64,000 nucleotides of DNA from Exophiala sp. HKRS030 (Eukaryota; Ascomycota; Eurotiomycetes; Chaetothyriales; Herpotrichiellaceae), in assembly GCA_023897205.1 (NCBI GenBank), contig JAHWDD010000007.1, forward strand, positions 2,542,001 through 2,606,000, written 5' to 3'. Each line of letters starts with the position of its first letter. Within the stretch, counting starts at the first letter, position 1. The position numbers were made by a program, and so were the translations under genes. This document shows positions 36,029 to 46,921 of this stretch, in pieces. Under the pieces are notes generated by a model, which saw only the letters and a list, made by a program, of their open reading frames with translations, was not told where the DNA came from and did no database searches.

Positions 36029-38334
36029 TCATGAGTCGCATCCACTTGAACTCTTTGTTATCACGCTGACTCGTTCGAGTGCATCCTGTAGGGCATTGAT
36101 GTCTGCCCGGCTCTCTAGAACAAACCCTTGCTCGGCTTGAAGGCCCTCCTGTTCGACAATTTCCTTTAGTATTGAGTTCAAATATGCGAGGGATGCTTCT
36201 AGGCTTTTGGCGTGGCTTTGTGCTCGAGGAAGAAGCGCCGTCAATTTCCCGGACGTAATTTGTGGAATCAGAACATATAGCAAGTTCAATGTCGAAATGT
36301 AAAATGGTATGTTGAGTAGAAAATCGGACAACGCATCGCTTCCATCCTCTTTCAGGGATCCGGTGGCTGGTGCAGCATTCCCGTCGGGAGCCAAAGGTGT
36401 AAGATCGTCCGGGAACAGTAGCTCGACAACTGGTGGCTTCTCTAAAGAGGATTCTGCATCAACTTCCACAAGCAGGCTTGGATTCAGCCCATGCAAGAGG
36501 CCCGAAGTTTGGTCTCGCAGGTGGGTTAGAAATTCTTCTTTCAGCCAGTCAACTCCAACGGCCCTCAAAATCCCTAGCTGTTGCGGTGGAGCCAGCGGAA
36601 TCGGATGAGGCTGAAGAGCTGAGGTACTCCGTGTCAAGCCAGTCTCCTCGTCAATGCCAGGTGCAGGTTTTGGCGCTTCCTCTACCTCGTCCCAATTAGA
36701 ACTCAAAGTGTAGCCTTGCATAGTCTGTGTGATAACTTGGAGCCGCGTTGCAGCTTCTGGGTAGGTATGGAGCAGCTTTGTTGCTACATAGTGAAGTGAG
36801 TCACGAAGATCGGCCCAGGGAGTTATGGTGAAGAGTTGGGTCAATGTGCTCAAAAGCAGAAGGAACTTGGCTGAAGATGCCGTCGAATCCGGAGACGGGC
36901 TTGTCTCTGAGGACTTCAGTTCAAACGTTTTCCTGTACAGAAGAGATAATAGAGAGTCCAACAAGGCTGGATTTGGAATTATTGGGTTTGCAGATAGTGG
37001 AGCTGTATGGTCGATCAGGTGTGCAATCGCGGGGAGTGACAGCGGAGAGGCGGATTCTTTTGAGCTAAGGTATGACTCTGAAGCGTAAAGGAAAATGACT
37101 CCATTGGCAGGAAGCGGGATCTGGTTTGGCGTGGTCGGATATTCCGACGCTTGGTCTTCTGCATCTTCCGTATCGGCATCCAAGTCATCCTCATGACCAA
37201 GTTTCTTGACTTCTTCCAAGGCATTAATACCCAGCATTGAGCCAAGTCGACCCGCTTGCACGAGGATCTTATCCCTTTCAGACAACTCGGGTGTATCCGT
37301 GAAAAGCTGTACTTCTGTTTTCCTATTTGGTATCAGTCTCTTCGGTTCAAGCCGCTCTCGAAGACGACTTGTCCAAGACATCGAGGGACTATCCTGTGTA
37401 GCCAAAGACGACAGAAATTCATCCAAAACCTCAAGTAGTACTGCTTGAAGGAGGCGAGTGATTATGATACCCTCCTGCGGAGAAGCCGCATTGGCGCCAG
37501 TCTCATCCTTTTCAGCTTTCGCCTCTGGGTCCGGTAATGTCACTGTAGCTGTGGGTTGTGAATCAGTCTGAGCGTGTGTTGAAGCAGTGGCAGTTTGTGT
37601 ACTTCCCACCCGAGGAGGAAGAGCGGGGCGATTTTTACCTGCCAGCTTTTCTAGCATGTTCAGGAATGCCACTGTGGAGGTTGCTGTTATAGGAATATTC
37701 CGATAAGCTCCCAGCGCTGCCGGCAATGAGGTAGCTAGAAAACGACTTGGATACTGGGTCTTGATTCTGGGTGTAAGAGGCCAAGCATCTGAAGCAATGC
37801 CTGCAGTTTTATAGCTTTGATTTCTGAGCCAGAAGGCTGGGCAGAGACAGCTTCATCGCCAAGTGCGGAGGGAGTGGTTCGTGGAGGCCTCTCCTTTGCG
37901 TCAGGCATGCCGTCGAGACTCAACTCTCCCAGATGAACACGAGGTGCCTCCCCTGCAAACGTTGGTAATTCACTCTCGTCATCAGTCTCGTTCTCGTCAT
38001 CAGAAGGAGCATCGTTAGCATCATCACCGAGCTGCTCTAGCTCCTCTGCCACTCTGACAACCACTTCACGTGGATTTCCCCTTCGGCTGATGATGTCGAG
38101 ACATCGATTAGCCTCATCCGGGTTTTGAGGCAAGATGCGAAGAACCAGCTTCAGCAAATCCCAGCCGATCTCCTCAGCCAGAGTACCATCATCTTCACTT
38201 AGAATCCTAGTCAGAGTGGGCAGGTTTTCAGCAGTTAGTTGGTACTCTAACAAAGTCAAATACGTAACATAATCCGTGGCTGGAGGAAGAGCGGCGATCA
38301 AGGGATCTTCATGTGCAGACGTCTGGTCGGCCAT
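36029..38334 (-). CDS. Ybp1/Ybp2, Alf4/glomulin-like protein, frameshifted
   Basis: Resembles the Ybp/Alf4/glomulin family; in yeast Ybp1 aids Yap1 activation by peroxide and Ybp2 is linked to the kinetochore. The N-terminal part (38334 down to about 37770) reads DPLIAALPPATDYVTYLTLL, has EIGWDLLKLVLRILPQNPDE, then an acidic linker. The frame ends falsely after LLHPESRPSIQVVF; two frames over it continues RIKTQYPSRFLATSLPAALG and runs to the stop at 36029. No usable intron lies here: the only GT-AG pair would be about 21 nt. One base lost from the GGG run at 37769-37771 (CCC on the coding strand) would restore LLHPRIKTQYPSRFLAT and about 768 aa. A 7-nt loss of an AATCAAG repeat is an alternative. 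The ATG at 38334 is the first true start in the frame. Confidence 0.8.
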
Positions 38335-39323
38335 CGTTGCCCGGAGAGACACTTTGAGAAGGAGTAAATGGTTTGAATTGTTTTAGCATTAAAAAGGAAG
38401 GTTGCGTGGGAAACGTAAAGCTCAGGTGACAGGGAGTTTCTGCCGGTACGCTCTTATGATCTGGTATGGAGAGGGATATTTGGTTGACCAATCCAGTGGT
38501 CAGGAGACAAGCAAAAGTCTTGTTTCATCGAGTAGAAGGAACGCTATCTCTGATTGACAATTGCCTCCTCAAAGCAGATGAACGGTGCAAGTCAGCAGTG
38601 CTTTGAGGTGACAATGATCTGTCGTCACATAAGGTGGGAGACTTGAAGTCAGAGTCTCGAGGAAACCGGACATGCATAAAGGCTTGGCAGATCCCGTGCC
38701 TCACGTGACCATCAAGCCTTCGACCCCGCTCGTTGCGCCAGCTTGCTCCAAACTGCGCCGTGCTAGGCAGGCAGGAATAATGTACTGTCGAGTATTCACC
38801 CCTTTTGTGTCCGACCACGACGGCATGACAACGTCTCCCGTTGCCCGATCTCATGAAGCAACAACGTCCTTGGCCAAACAGATTCGACTGTATATAGACA
38901 CGCCCTTTCAACTTCAATGTGACTCAATGGGACCAGTAATATCGTCTTGTACATGATCAGACACGACTTCATTCACGCCCTTGCGAATCTCAGAGTGTGC
39001 ACCGAAAGGCATCGAATCTGGTGGCAGACTTGCCAAGACCCTGTCTTCAAACGGTAGGTATCTTCCTGAGACACCAATCGACTCTGACTGGCAGAGAAAG
39101 ATACTCTATCACGAAAATAGAGCACAGCCTTTCATTGAGTCATCCCCAAGGCAATCCGTCGGGCAATTCAGGCCACCCCGCAGGGATCTCGTGGCCGGAT
39201 TCCTTGTAGCCTCCCTATCTGCAAAGAACTCAGTCACAGGATTGCTTCCTCATAAATGCTATGGTACCCAGCCAACATTCGACAAGTCAGTTTCGATGAT
39301 CAAGGATATTTCCCAATGAAGGC
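38335..39323. promoter_or_regulatory. Divergent promoter region Ybp-like/eIF2-alpha kinase
   Basis: Just under 1 kb between divergent starts. Directly before the kinase ATG there are upstream ATGs at 39256 (frame overlapping the kinase start) and 39296 (an eight-codon frame, MIKDISQ plus stop, ending at 39319). Confidence 0.4.
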
Positions 39324-41549
39324 ATGGGTTCCGTCTTCTTCCGCCGGCCTACCGATGACAGCTCGACTTCAGATGGCGACGATTCTGAGGATGAGATCTC
39401 TGAACATGGCAAAGGAGGTCTGAGCCAGGAAATGGGAGAGGCCACCGACACCATCAACACCGAATCCATCTCGAGTAACGGCAGTGTCTCCAACGGAGAA
39501 TTACAAGAAGATGGCTCCGCGCCCTTTGCACATGTCGATCAACATCGGAATATGCTACTTTCCGCCTTGCTTGAAGACTTTACCCGAAACCGTGCCTGTG
39601 AGGAAATGAACAAAGCCAACCCGGGGAAAAACTTCAATAGATTCTCACCTGAGATTCAACCACTTGCTCAAAAACTCTTTCAGCAAGCCAGTCAACCCTT
39701 GGCGGTGAATGGTTGGATCACGCCTTCAGCGGCAGGCGAAAACACAGCAAGTAAGCAAGCACGAGCTACCTACTTGGCCGGCGTTGAGAGCTTGGCTTTG
39801 GGGAATATGCAGAGTGGACATTTGTTACAGCAAGCTCAGCAGGCGGGGATAGCATCGAATGGAAATTCGCTTGCATTGGCACGCCAGGGAAACCCGGTGC
39901 AGGCTATTGCACAGCGTCTACCGGATTCAATGACCAACCTTTCCCTGCACCAAATACCGCAGAAATCGTCCTCTCCATATTCGGATCTAATCTTCTCTCC
40001 TCCTACTCCAAGAAGAAGTCACTATGAATCTAGTTTTCGACAATTAAACTTTCTAGGCAGGGGTGGATTTGGTGCTGTCTATCACACGTACAATCTCTTT
40101 GACAAGAAGGAGTATGCGGTGAAGAAAATCCCGTTGAGTCCACGTCTTTCTCTCAGGTATCGGGAGTCTGGACATGAATCGCTGGAAAACATTCTTCGAG
40201 AAGTGCAAGCATTGGCACAACTCGAGCACAGCAATATTGTCAGATATCACGCAACTTGGATCGAAGAGCCGGTGGAGGAGTTGTCGGAAAGTGTTGTTTA
40301 TGAGCAATCGAGGAAGCCGAGCCTGACGGTTCGAGGAAGAAAGCTTATTGAGGCTGTAAATCAGACAGCAGCAGACTCGAACCGCTTGAACGTACACAGT
40401 CTCTGCCATGCTCCGCCGCGGAATATCAGATCGCTTGAGGAAGATGACAACATTGTGTTTGGATTAGATAGCACTTCTGACGTCCGAGAACTACCCGAGC
40501 GTTCTGCACTCGAGAAGCCATCTTTCAATCACCCGATATCAATGCGACCCACAGAAACTGACTCAGTGTCGATATCAGCACGGGAATCAGAGATCTTCAC
40601 GGACGGAAACGCTATCCAGAATCCGGCGAACATAAAAGAAACGGTACCAGATACCTCAGTCTACGTTCTACACGTGCAAATGTCAGTATATCCCATGACA
40701 TTGGCACAATATCTCGCTCCAACCACATCACGAGCTTCCAAGACACCAACTTCAATGATAATGGGCTCGAGCCGACACTGTTTCCATTTGGTACCTGCCC
40801 TGCGTATCCTGATGGGCATCCTTTGCGGGCTCCAGTACATCCACGCCAAAGGCCTGGTGCATCGCGACATCAAACCCAGCAACGTGTTCCTAGCAAGTAT
40901 TGACCTGGCCACCGGGTCCCTGGTCCCCGACGGCTTCTTCGACGTTGGGACTTGCACCCCCTGTCAACAACAGCACCCACGATTCGTCAATCCACGGATC
41001 GGAGATTTCGGACTCGTCGCAGAGCTCGCCAAGGACATGGGTCTAGAATCATCAACATCTTCCAACAAACCAGTCGGCACCGAATACTACCGACCGCCTC
41101 CAGTCCGCGACGCAAAATCCAAACTCAAAGCCACCACTATAGACGAGAAGCTCGACGTGTTCGCTATGGGCGTGATCCTCGTCGAACTGCTCTGGTGCTG
41201 CACGACCAGCACGGAGCGCATGCACGTACTGCAAGGCCTGCAACGCGGCGCGTTACCAGCAGAGCTGAAGGAGAAGATCGACGCCGAAGGCCACCGCGCG
41301 GGCACAGGCGATGATGTCGTGCAATGCATCCACGGCATGATCGAGCGCGACCCCGGCAAACGCTGGGATTGCGCGGCCGTGGCGGAGCGTGTACAGAGAC
41401 TCCTCGACGAGAATTGCTGTCTGTCGCCGACGCGGCCACGGGATCATGCTGATGTGTCTCGAGAGGAGATGGACACGGTGGCTCTCAGCTCCGGTCGGGA
41501 ACTCAGCAAGGTCATGAGCATCGAAGATGTAGAAGACGGGAGCAATTGA
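39324..41549 (+). CDS. eIF2-alpha kinase (Hri-like)
   Basis: Stress-activated Ser/Thr kinase predicted to phosphorylate eIF2-alpha and reduce general translation. Single exon, 741 aa. After a disordered N-terminus of about 230 residues, the Gly-rich loop LGRGGFGAVYHTYN (about 245), the lysine in EYAVKKIPLSP (about 267) and LEHSNIVRYHATWIEEP in the N-lobe are typical of eIF2-alpha kinases. A long insert (about 175 residues) separates N-lobe and C-lobe. HVQMSVYPMTLAQYL marks the family strand after the insert. HRDIKPSNVFL (about 512) and IGDFGLVAELA (about 560) are the catalytic and Mg-binding loops, and VGTEYYRPPP is the activation segment. There is no RWD or HisRS domain, so it is not Gcn2; it is closer to fission-yeast Hri1/Hri2. 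Confidence 0.87.
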   Translation: MGSVFFRRPTDDSSTSDGDDSEDEISEHGKGGLSQEMGEATDTINTESISSNGSVSNGELQEDGSAPFAHVDQHRNMLLSALLEDFTRNRACEEMNKANPGKNFNRFSPEIQPLAQKLFQQASQPLAVNGWITPSAAGENTASKQARATYLAGVESLALGNMQSGHLLQQAQQAGIASNGNSLALARQGNPVQAIAQRLPDSMTNLSLHQIPQKSSSPYSDLIFSPPTPRRSHYESSFRQLNFLGRGGFGAVYHTYNLFDKKEYAVKKIPLSPRLSLRYRESGHESLENILREVQALAQLEHSNIVRYHATWIEEPVEELSESVVYEQSRKPSLTVRGRKLIEAVNQTAADSNRLNVHSLCHAPPRNIRSLEEDDNIVFGLDSTSDVRELPERSALEKPSFNHPISMRPTETDSVSISARESEIFTDGNAIQNPANIKETVPDTSVYVLHVQMSVYPMTLAQYLAPTTSRASKTPTSMIMGSSRHCFHLVPALRILMGILCGLQYIHAKGLVHRDIKPSNVFLASIDLATGSLVPDGFFDVGTCTPCQQQHPRFVNPRIGDFGLVAELAKDMGLESSTSSNKPVGTEYYRPPPVRDAKSKLKATTIDEKLDVFAMGVILVELLWCCTTSTERMHVLQGLQRGALPAELKEKIDAEGHRAGTGDDVVQCIHGMIERDPGKRWDCAAVAERVQRLLDENCCLSPTRPRDHADVSREEMDTVALSSGRELSKVMSIEDVEDGSN

Positions 41550-41887
41550 ATATTATTTAGCTTAGCCTTCTTCAGGTGCTGAAACCAAGTACATTTTATT
41601 TTTTCCAAGATACAGTTTTGTCCTTTGTTCTGCCCCATCGACACACAACAAAGTTCACAGCCAAGTGATACTAGCAGTAACATCAAAATTGTATCCTGGC
41701 GGTAGAGTTGTAGGCAAAAAGGATGTAATCCAAGTATGCACAAGCTCCAAAATCTGATCTACAGTAAGCATTCGCATGTTTTTTTGCATGGGAGTGGATC
41801 CCACTCGGCGACGAAGATTTGCCGAGCCGCTTTAATATTTTAGAACTATATATATTATGTAGTAGGATTTCCGTTCAACAATCAGTC

Positions 41888-41959
41888 GGTCGGATAGTGT
41901 AGCGGTTATCACATCTCCTTAACACGGAGAAGGTCCTGGGTTCGAGACCCAGTCTGATC
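41888..41959 (+). tRNA. tRNA-Val (AAC)
   Basis: A 72-nt cloverleaf can be drawn: acceptor stem GGTCGGA with TCTGATC (two G-U pairs), D arm GTG/CAC around the TAGCGGTTAT loop, anticodon stem TCTCC/GGAGA with loop TTAACAC (anticodon AAC), and T arm CTGGG-TTCGAGA-CCCAG. No intron. The CCA end is not encoded. Internal A and B boxes are present and a T6 run follows 12 nt downstream. Confidence 0.95.
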
Positions 41960-41971
41960 AAGTTGATTATC

Positions 41972-41977
41972 TTTTTT
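41972..41977 (+). terminator. RNA polymerase III T6 terminator
   Basis: TTTTTT begins 13 nt after the last base of the tRNA, as expected for Pol III termination. Confidence 0.8.
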
Positions 41978-42694
41978 CATTCCTGATGCTTCATGCTTCA
42001 TTCTTTTTAGACTGTGGAATTTGGGTCTGTCGTACGTGACGAGTTTGTTTTTGTGAAGAGTGTTATTTTTGCGTTGGGGAGAACTGCCAAATTTTGGAGA
42101 AGCAAGAATCGGTTCGGGTCCTCCGTGAGTCCTCCACGTGGTCCTGTCACCCAACAACGAAAATAGAGGTCACCTGACTAACTTAGTATTTACTTGGGTA
42201 CGTCATCGTGACGAAACTCTGCACGCACTCAGTGTCTAGCATGTGCGACGTCTGGAATTTCTCTGAGCTGCACTTTTTCGTGGCTGTCGAAGAGCTACTT
42301 AGGTGCATGGGTGCAAAACTATGTAACAGGTACATTATTGATATACCTCGTGGTTGCTACGGAGTTTTCACCTCGCATCAATTAGCAGCATATCTCGTAT
42401 GTGTCATGGGCTCGCGTCAGTTCGTCCGGCAAACAAGGTACTGAATTGGCGAAGAGAGTTAAGGAAACAGGTTGAAACCATGAGGCGAATCATAATGTAT
42501 CCGCACTGTAAGAGGGGAGTTTTTCTCCCTTTTCACCTCTGTGTGTGCTCCGTAACTCGTGAAGGGGCAGAGCGTACTGAGGCACAACTTGTAAAATGCA
42601 AGACGTTCTCTGACGTTCGTGAAGCGTTGTGACGAGTGATTAGCAGGTGGTCAAATGCATGTATGCTGACGGGCGCGTCTGCTTGGGCTGCTGA

Positions 42695-42883
42695 CTTCGC
42701 ATTATTCTATGCCTAAGTAGAGCGTCAGTCAAGCGAGATGTGATTGTGCAGGTAATGACATGGATCTCAGGCGGCGGAGAAGAAGCATTGGCGAAGATCC
42801 AGATGGAAGATCTGCAGGATATAATTAGTGTCGTCGTAGACCGTTTGCAAGAAGTAAACACGAGCCTAGACCCGTCTCGCTGA
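42695..42883 (+). other. Coding-like 3' exon fragment, unknown
   Basis: A frame open from 42695 to a TGA at 42881-42883 gives a protein-like sequence with an amphipathic helix (EEALAKIQMEDLQDIISVVV). There is no start codon that makes sense, and an acceptor-like TGTGCAG lies inside. It may be the end of a decayed gene or chance. Not recognised. Confidence 0.2.
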
Positions 42884-43300
42884 ACTAATTGGGAGGCTTC
42901 CCTGGATCCCTACAATTCGCTGACTCGGCGACAGTGGACGATTTCCGAACATACGTCACGATGAATCCACCCTCTCTTTTATCTCTGTGGGAGACAGACA
43001 CCGTGGTCATTGGTATGGTTTGGAGAGTGGGAAAAAAAGTCATCGTTTCGTCACGGAAAAAGAACTCCCCACCGTGCGAGTTTGAATGCCTCCAGTATGT
43101 CATTTGTGACGATAGGATCTTGCGCGCAGTGATGCCATTGGACGGAAAATGGACACATGCTTCATGGGTTGTCCATGCAGAAAAATCCACGACTTACGGT
43201 CCTTATCTATTTCTCATTTCCCCCTCGTATCATAGATCATTGAAACCATATTGCACCATAGTCTTGGAACATTAGCAACATTCCCAGTAAATCAGCCAAT

Positions 43301-44478
43301 ATGGGTTATCCGGACAAATTCGAGGGGTTTATGATCGAGGATCAGAAGAAATGGACCGAATTCAAGAAGCAGGAGGTATGTGACTTGAAGAAACACTCCA
43401 AACATATCATGTTGTCCGACCAATACTGACCGCTGAATTGCTTGCTTGGTTAGTTCAAACCCAAGAAGTTTGGCGACCATGACATCGACATCAAGATCGA
43501 ATGCTGTGGAGTCTGCGGATCAGACGTACACACAATCAACGGTGGTTGGGGCGACGCTCCTCTACCCATCTGCGTGGGTCATGAAGTTGTTGGACACGCT
43601 GTCAAGGTTGGCAACGCTGTCAAGGACATCAAAGTCGGAGATCGGGTCGGTGTCGGAGCGCAGATCTGGGCTTGCCTGAAATGCCCACAATGCAAGAGTG
43701 ACAATGAGAACTATTGTCCTCACATGGTTGACACTTACGGTGCTCCTTATCCCAAGAGTGAGGATCCTGAGGAAACGGTGTCGCAAGGTGGATACGCTTC
43801 ACACATTCGGGCGCATGAATATTTCACATTCCCGATTCCGGATGAAATTCCTTCACATCTTGCTGCACCCATGCTTTGCGCTGGGTTGACAGTGTGGTCG
43901 CCGCTTGTCAGGGCGGGGGTGGGATCAGGGAAGAAGGTTGCCATCGTCGGACTCGGTGGGTTGGGACATTTTGCTGTCATGTGGGCCAACGCACTGGGTG
44001 CAGAGGTGACTGTCATCTCACACTCGCCCAGCAAGAAGGACGACGCCATCAAGTTGGGAGCGAAGAATTTCGTGGTCAGCACCGAAGATGGATGGGAGAA
44101 ACCGTATGCGTTTGCCTTTGATTTCGTCCTGAACGCGGCCGACATGACCCACAAGTTCGATATCACCAAGTACTTGTCATTATGCAAAGTCAACTGCGTA
44201 TTCCACCAAGTCGGGCTTCCAGACGAGGCGTTGCCCCTATCAAGTCTCAGATGTTTATGAGCAATGGTAGCGCGATTGGCGCCAGCCACATCGGTAACAG
44301 GCCCGAGTGCTTAGCCATGCTGAAGTTGGCAGCGGAGAAGAAATTGTTCCCCATGGTTGAGACCCTGCCTATATCGGAGAAGGGATGTGCGGAAGCTGTC
44401 TCGCGTGTCAGTGAAAACAAGATCAAATATCGATTTACCTTGACAGATTATGACAAGGCGTTTGGAAGTCGGGACTAG
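43301..44478 (+). CDS. NADP(H)-dependent cinnamyl-alcohol-type dehydrogenase, frameshifted
   Basis: Zinc-dependent medium-chain dehydrogenase of the Adh6/Adh7 (CAD) group, which reduces aromatic and branched aldehydes with NADPH. Exon 1 is 43301-43375 (25 codons); intron 43376-43453 (GTATGT...GGTTAG); exon 2 runs to 44478. Catalytic zinc ligands lie in ECCGVCGSDVHT and GHEVVG, the structural zinc cysteines in ACLKCPQCKSDNENYC, and the nucleotide fold in VAIVGLGGLGHFAVMWA. Near 44234 the frame shifts: LPDEALP must be followed by IKSQMFMSNGSAIGASHIG in another frame. One missing C in the CCCC run at 44234-44237 explains it and would give 366 aa, the family's usual length. Sequence error or very recent inactivation are both possible. 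Confidence 0.88.
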
Positions 44479-46921
44479 CTGTGCTGTCAAGAGTGGCATG
44501 AGGGTGGAGGTTGTGGTGGCTCCATCGTAGAAAGGATGGCATGAAAAGATTCCACGATGCATATATTCACCTCGTATGATATGATACATATTGCGGGTTT
44601 TTGTCATTTGTCCAGCGTGCAGGAAAATGATGTGCAGTGTGTTCCATATCGAGAGTAGTAGTGATAAAGTCTTCGATTGTGAAGATTGAAAGTTGTCAGC
44701 TGGAAGACTGAAAAGAAAATCTAACGCCAATGGAACCAGTGCCACAGCGCCACAACGCCACAGCAGTTGACTATGGGCGGGGAAAGATACCCGTGGAATC
44801 AATCCGTTAATACCTGAGAAGTACCAGTTCCGTACTACCTAGCACCGAGTCGGCAACTACTTATTGTTTAGTAGCTTGACTAGTGTAAATTACCTCTGGG
44901 AGGCAGCAGTCGAAGTACCGATATACACAACTAAGTGCTACGTACAGAGTAATAGACACTTGCTACTTTAAGGTGTGTAATATATCAGGTATGCGTTACG
45001 CCCATCTACTTGATGCAAGTATTTACTCCGTAGGTCCCTAATGCCCTGGCCCCTGGCTACAGATTACCAACTTGCGGGTATCGCTGGGGAAGGCCTGGGC
45101 GCAATAGTGGAACAGGTTAGCAATGCGCAGGAATGCTCCGAACGCATCAGCATTGGTCACTCACCAGGGCCGAGGGCTTCAACCCCTGGGACATCGGACA
45201 TTTTGTGCACGTAAAAGCAGTCTTGAGCAGATCATAGCGGGCCACTGCCGGTCCCCATTAGTCAATTGTTTAGCTGCATCTGGGCGGCCGCCAGCCAAAA
45301 CCAGCCCCCTGTCGCCCTGTGAGTGCCTCTAGGCTCGATTCCGGGAGCGCTCCGGGAGTTATTAGCCGTGTTTACTTGTAGAATGGTAACGAGGCCATTG
45401 ACTGTAGGTCATCCGCAAATTTACTGCCAGTCTCAGTTGACCAATGCGCCTGCTCAATGTCTAAAACGCACGGCCGCACGTCAACTCTCAGCGGCCAGAG
45501 CGTTGGCCACTGGTTCACAGCATGATAGGACATTGCACTCTGTTGGTGGGGAAAGACCTTCAAAGCTACCTGCAAGTTGGATCTCCCAAACGCGGAATCT
45601 GGAGGTCACCAAGGTTCTGGAGATGCTTATTGGCGGTTGATCACCCGCTTAAGAGCCCCAAAGGCTTGGAGCTGCGGGCCTCCCCGGCGATTCGAGACAA
45701 GCTCTATCGACATTTCACCGCCTCGACAAACCTTGGAGCGGATTCTTCTGACCAGAAAGTGTCGACGAGTCATCGATTCTACTTATTCGCAGGTTACAAG
45801 GACCTTCTCTCTACCGACAATTATCCATTAATCACACCAACCCCCTTTCCAAGTTTCGAGAGCCCAGGATCAGTAGACAGTATCTTTCTATCGAGGACCC
45901 TCCGAACTACACATTTAGCTATCTAGGTAGTTAGTCACCTAACTAAGCGCCTAAGTAGTAAGTGCTAGGTATTAACTAGGTAGCCTTTACAGCCTTTAAT
46001 TAGCCAAACATGGGTAACTCCAGACACCAACTAACTAATAGTATTTTAGGCACCTAGCAAGTACTGGTTAGACGATTAGGTAGGTTCTTAGCTAAAGACT
46101 AAAGTACAAGCTCCAGATGACTTGCCCGTAGTACTTAGTATTTCCACTACTTCGTACTCGGCTCCAAAGGTCCATGGACTGGGAAACGCCAGACTCCACC
46201 CAACTCAATGTGTTTTCTGCTTCCACTTCCACCACTACTTACTATTACTGAACCGAGTACATCGATCAATCATCTTATCACTGCCGTCTGCAGACTCCTC
46301 TTCATGAATCACTCCATACTCCCTGCTGTCCTCCACTCTCTTGCATCTTTCCACCTGACACCTGCGCCCTCCTCTCCAGCCATTGACCCCTCTTACCGCT
46401 GACACTCGATTCATGCCAGGTCTGTGGCATCCAGATCCTCAAAACCACAACACCGGAAATGCTGATCTATTCCAGTCACTGATCTCAAAGGCTGAAGCCA
46501 GTCCTCCACACCAGACCTTGGTGTGGGTACCACCGGTCGCTTTGTTTACCAAAACTCACACCTGCACCTACACGCCATCGCCGACGTGGTGATTCACTTT
46601 CTCCTCCGACAACGACACTTACCACTGCCCAAACACTTACTCAAAGTCTTCCTCTCCTCTGATCAGACCGTCACCTTATCCAGTCTCCATTTTCGGGTTT
46701 TTGTCAGCCTGTTGGGCCTCTTACACCTTTGCGCTTACCTACATTCTTCCTCCTCTCATACCTGTTCAACCTCTTCACAATTCTAGACATGCCGGGTTGT
46801 TGTTGACTTCCTACTGTCTGGGTGTTGAAGCTCGGTGTTGCCGTGCCTGATGGAACATCTACGGGCACATGTCACGTCTCCATGAGTTTTCTGGGTTCAT
46901 GACCACAGGCAAAATTGAGCC
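44479..46921. other. 2.4-kb gene-less promoter-like stretch
   Basis: Rich in TAGGTA/CTTAGTA-type short motifs around 44810-45030 and 45915-46130, with a TACTCCGTA at 45024. From about 46200 to 46790 it is pyrimidine-rich, as is common just upstream of fungal genes. No gene is seen. Confidence 0.4.

Larger units (their letters stand above)
41550..43300. other. Intergenic region with tRNA-Val
   Basis: Apart from the tRNA and a coding-like 63-codon frame (42695-42883), no gene is recognised. The right end holds the ADH promoter. A plus-strand open frame at 42889-43275 lacks an ATG start and similarity. Confidence 0.4.

Noticed and set aside
42889..43275. Plus-strand open frame before the ADH gene
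   Set aside because: It lacks an ATG start, has no recognisable motif and occupies the ADH promoter.
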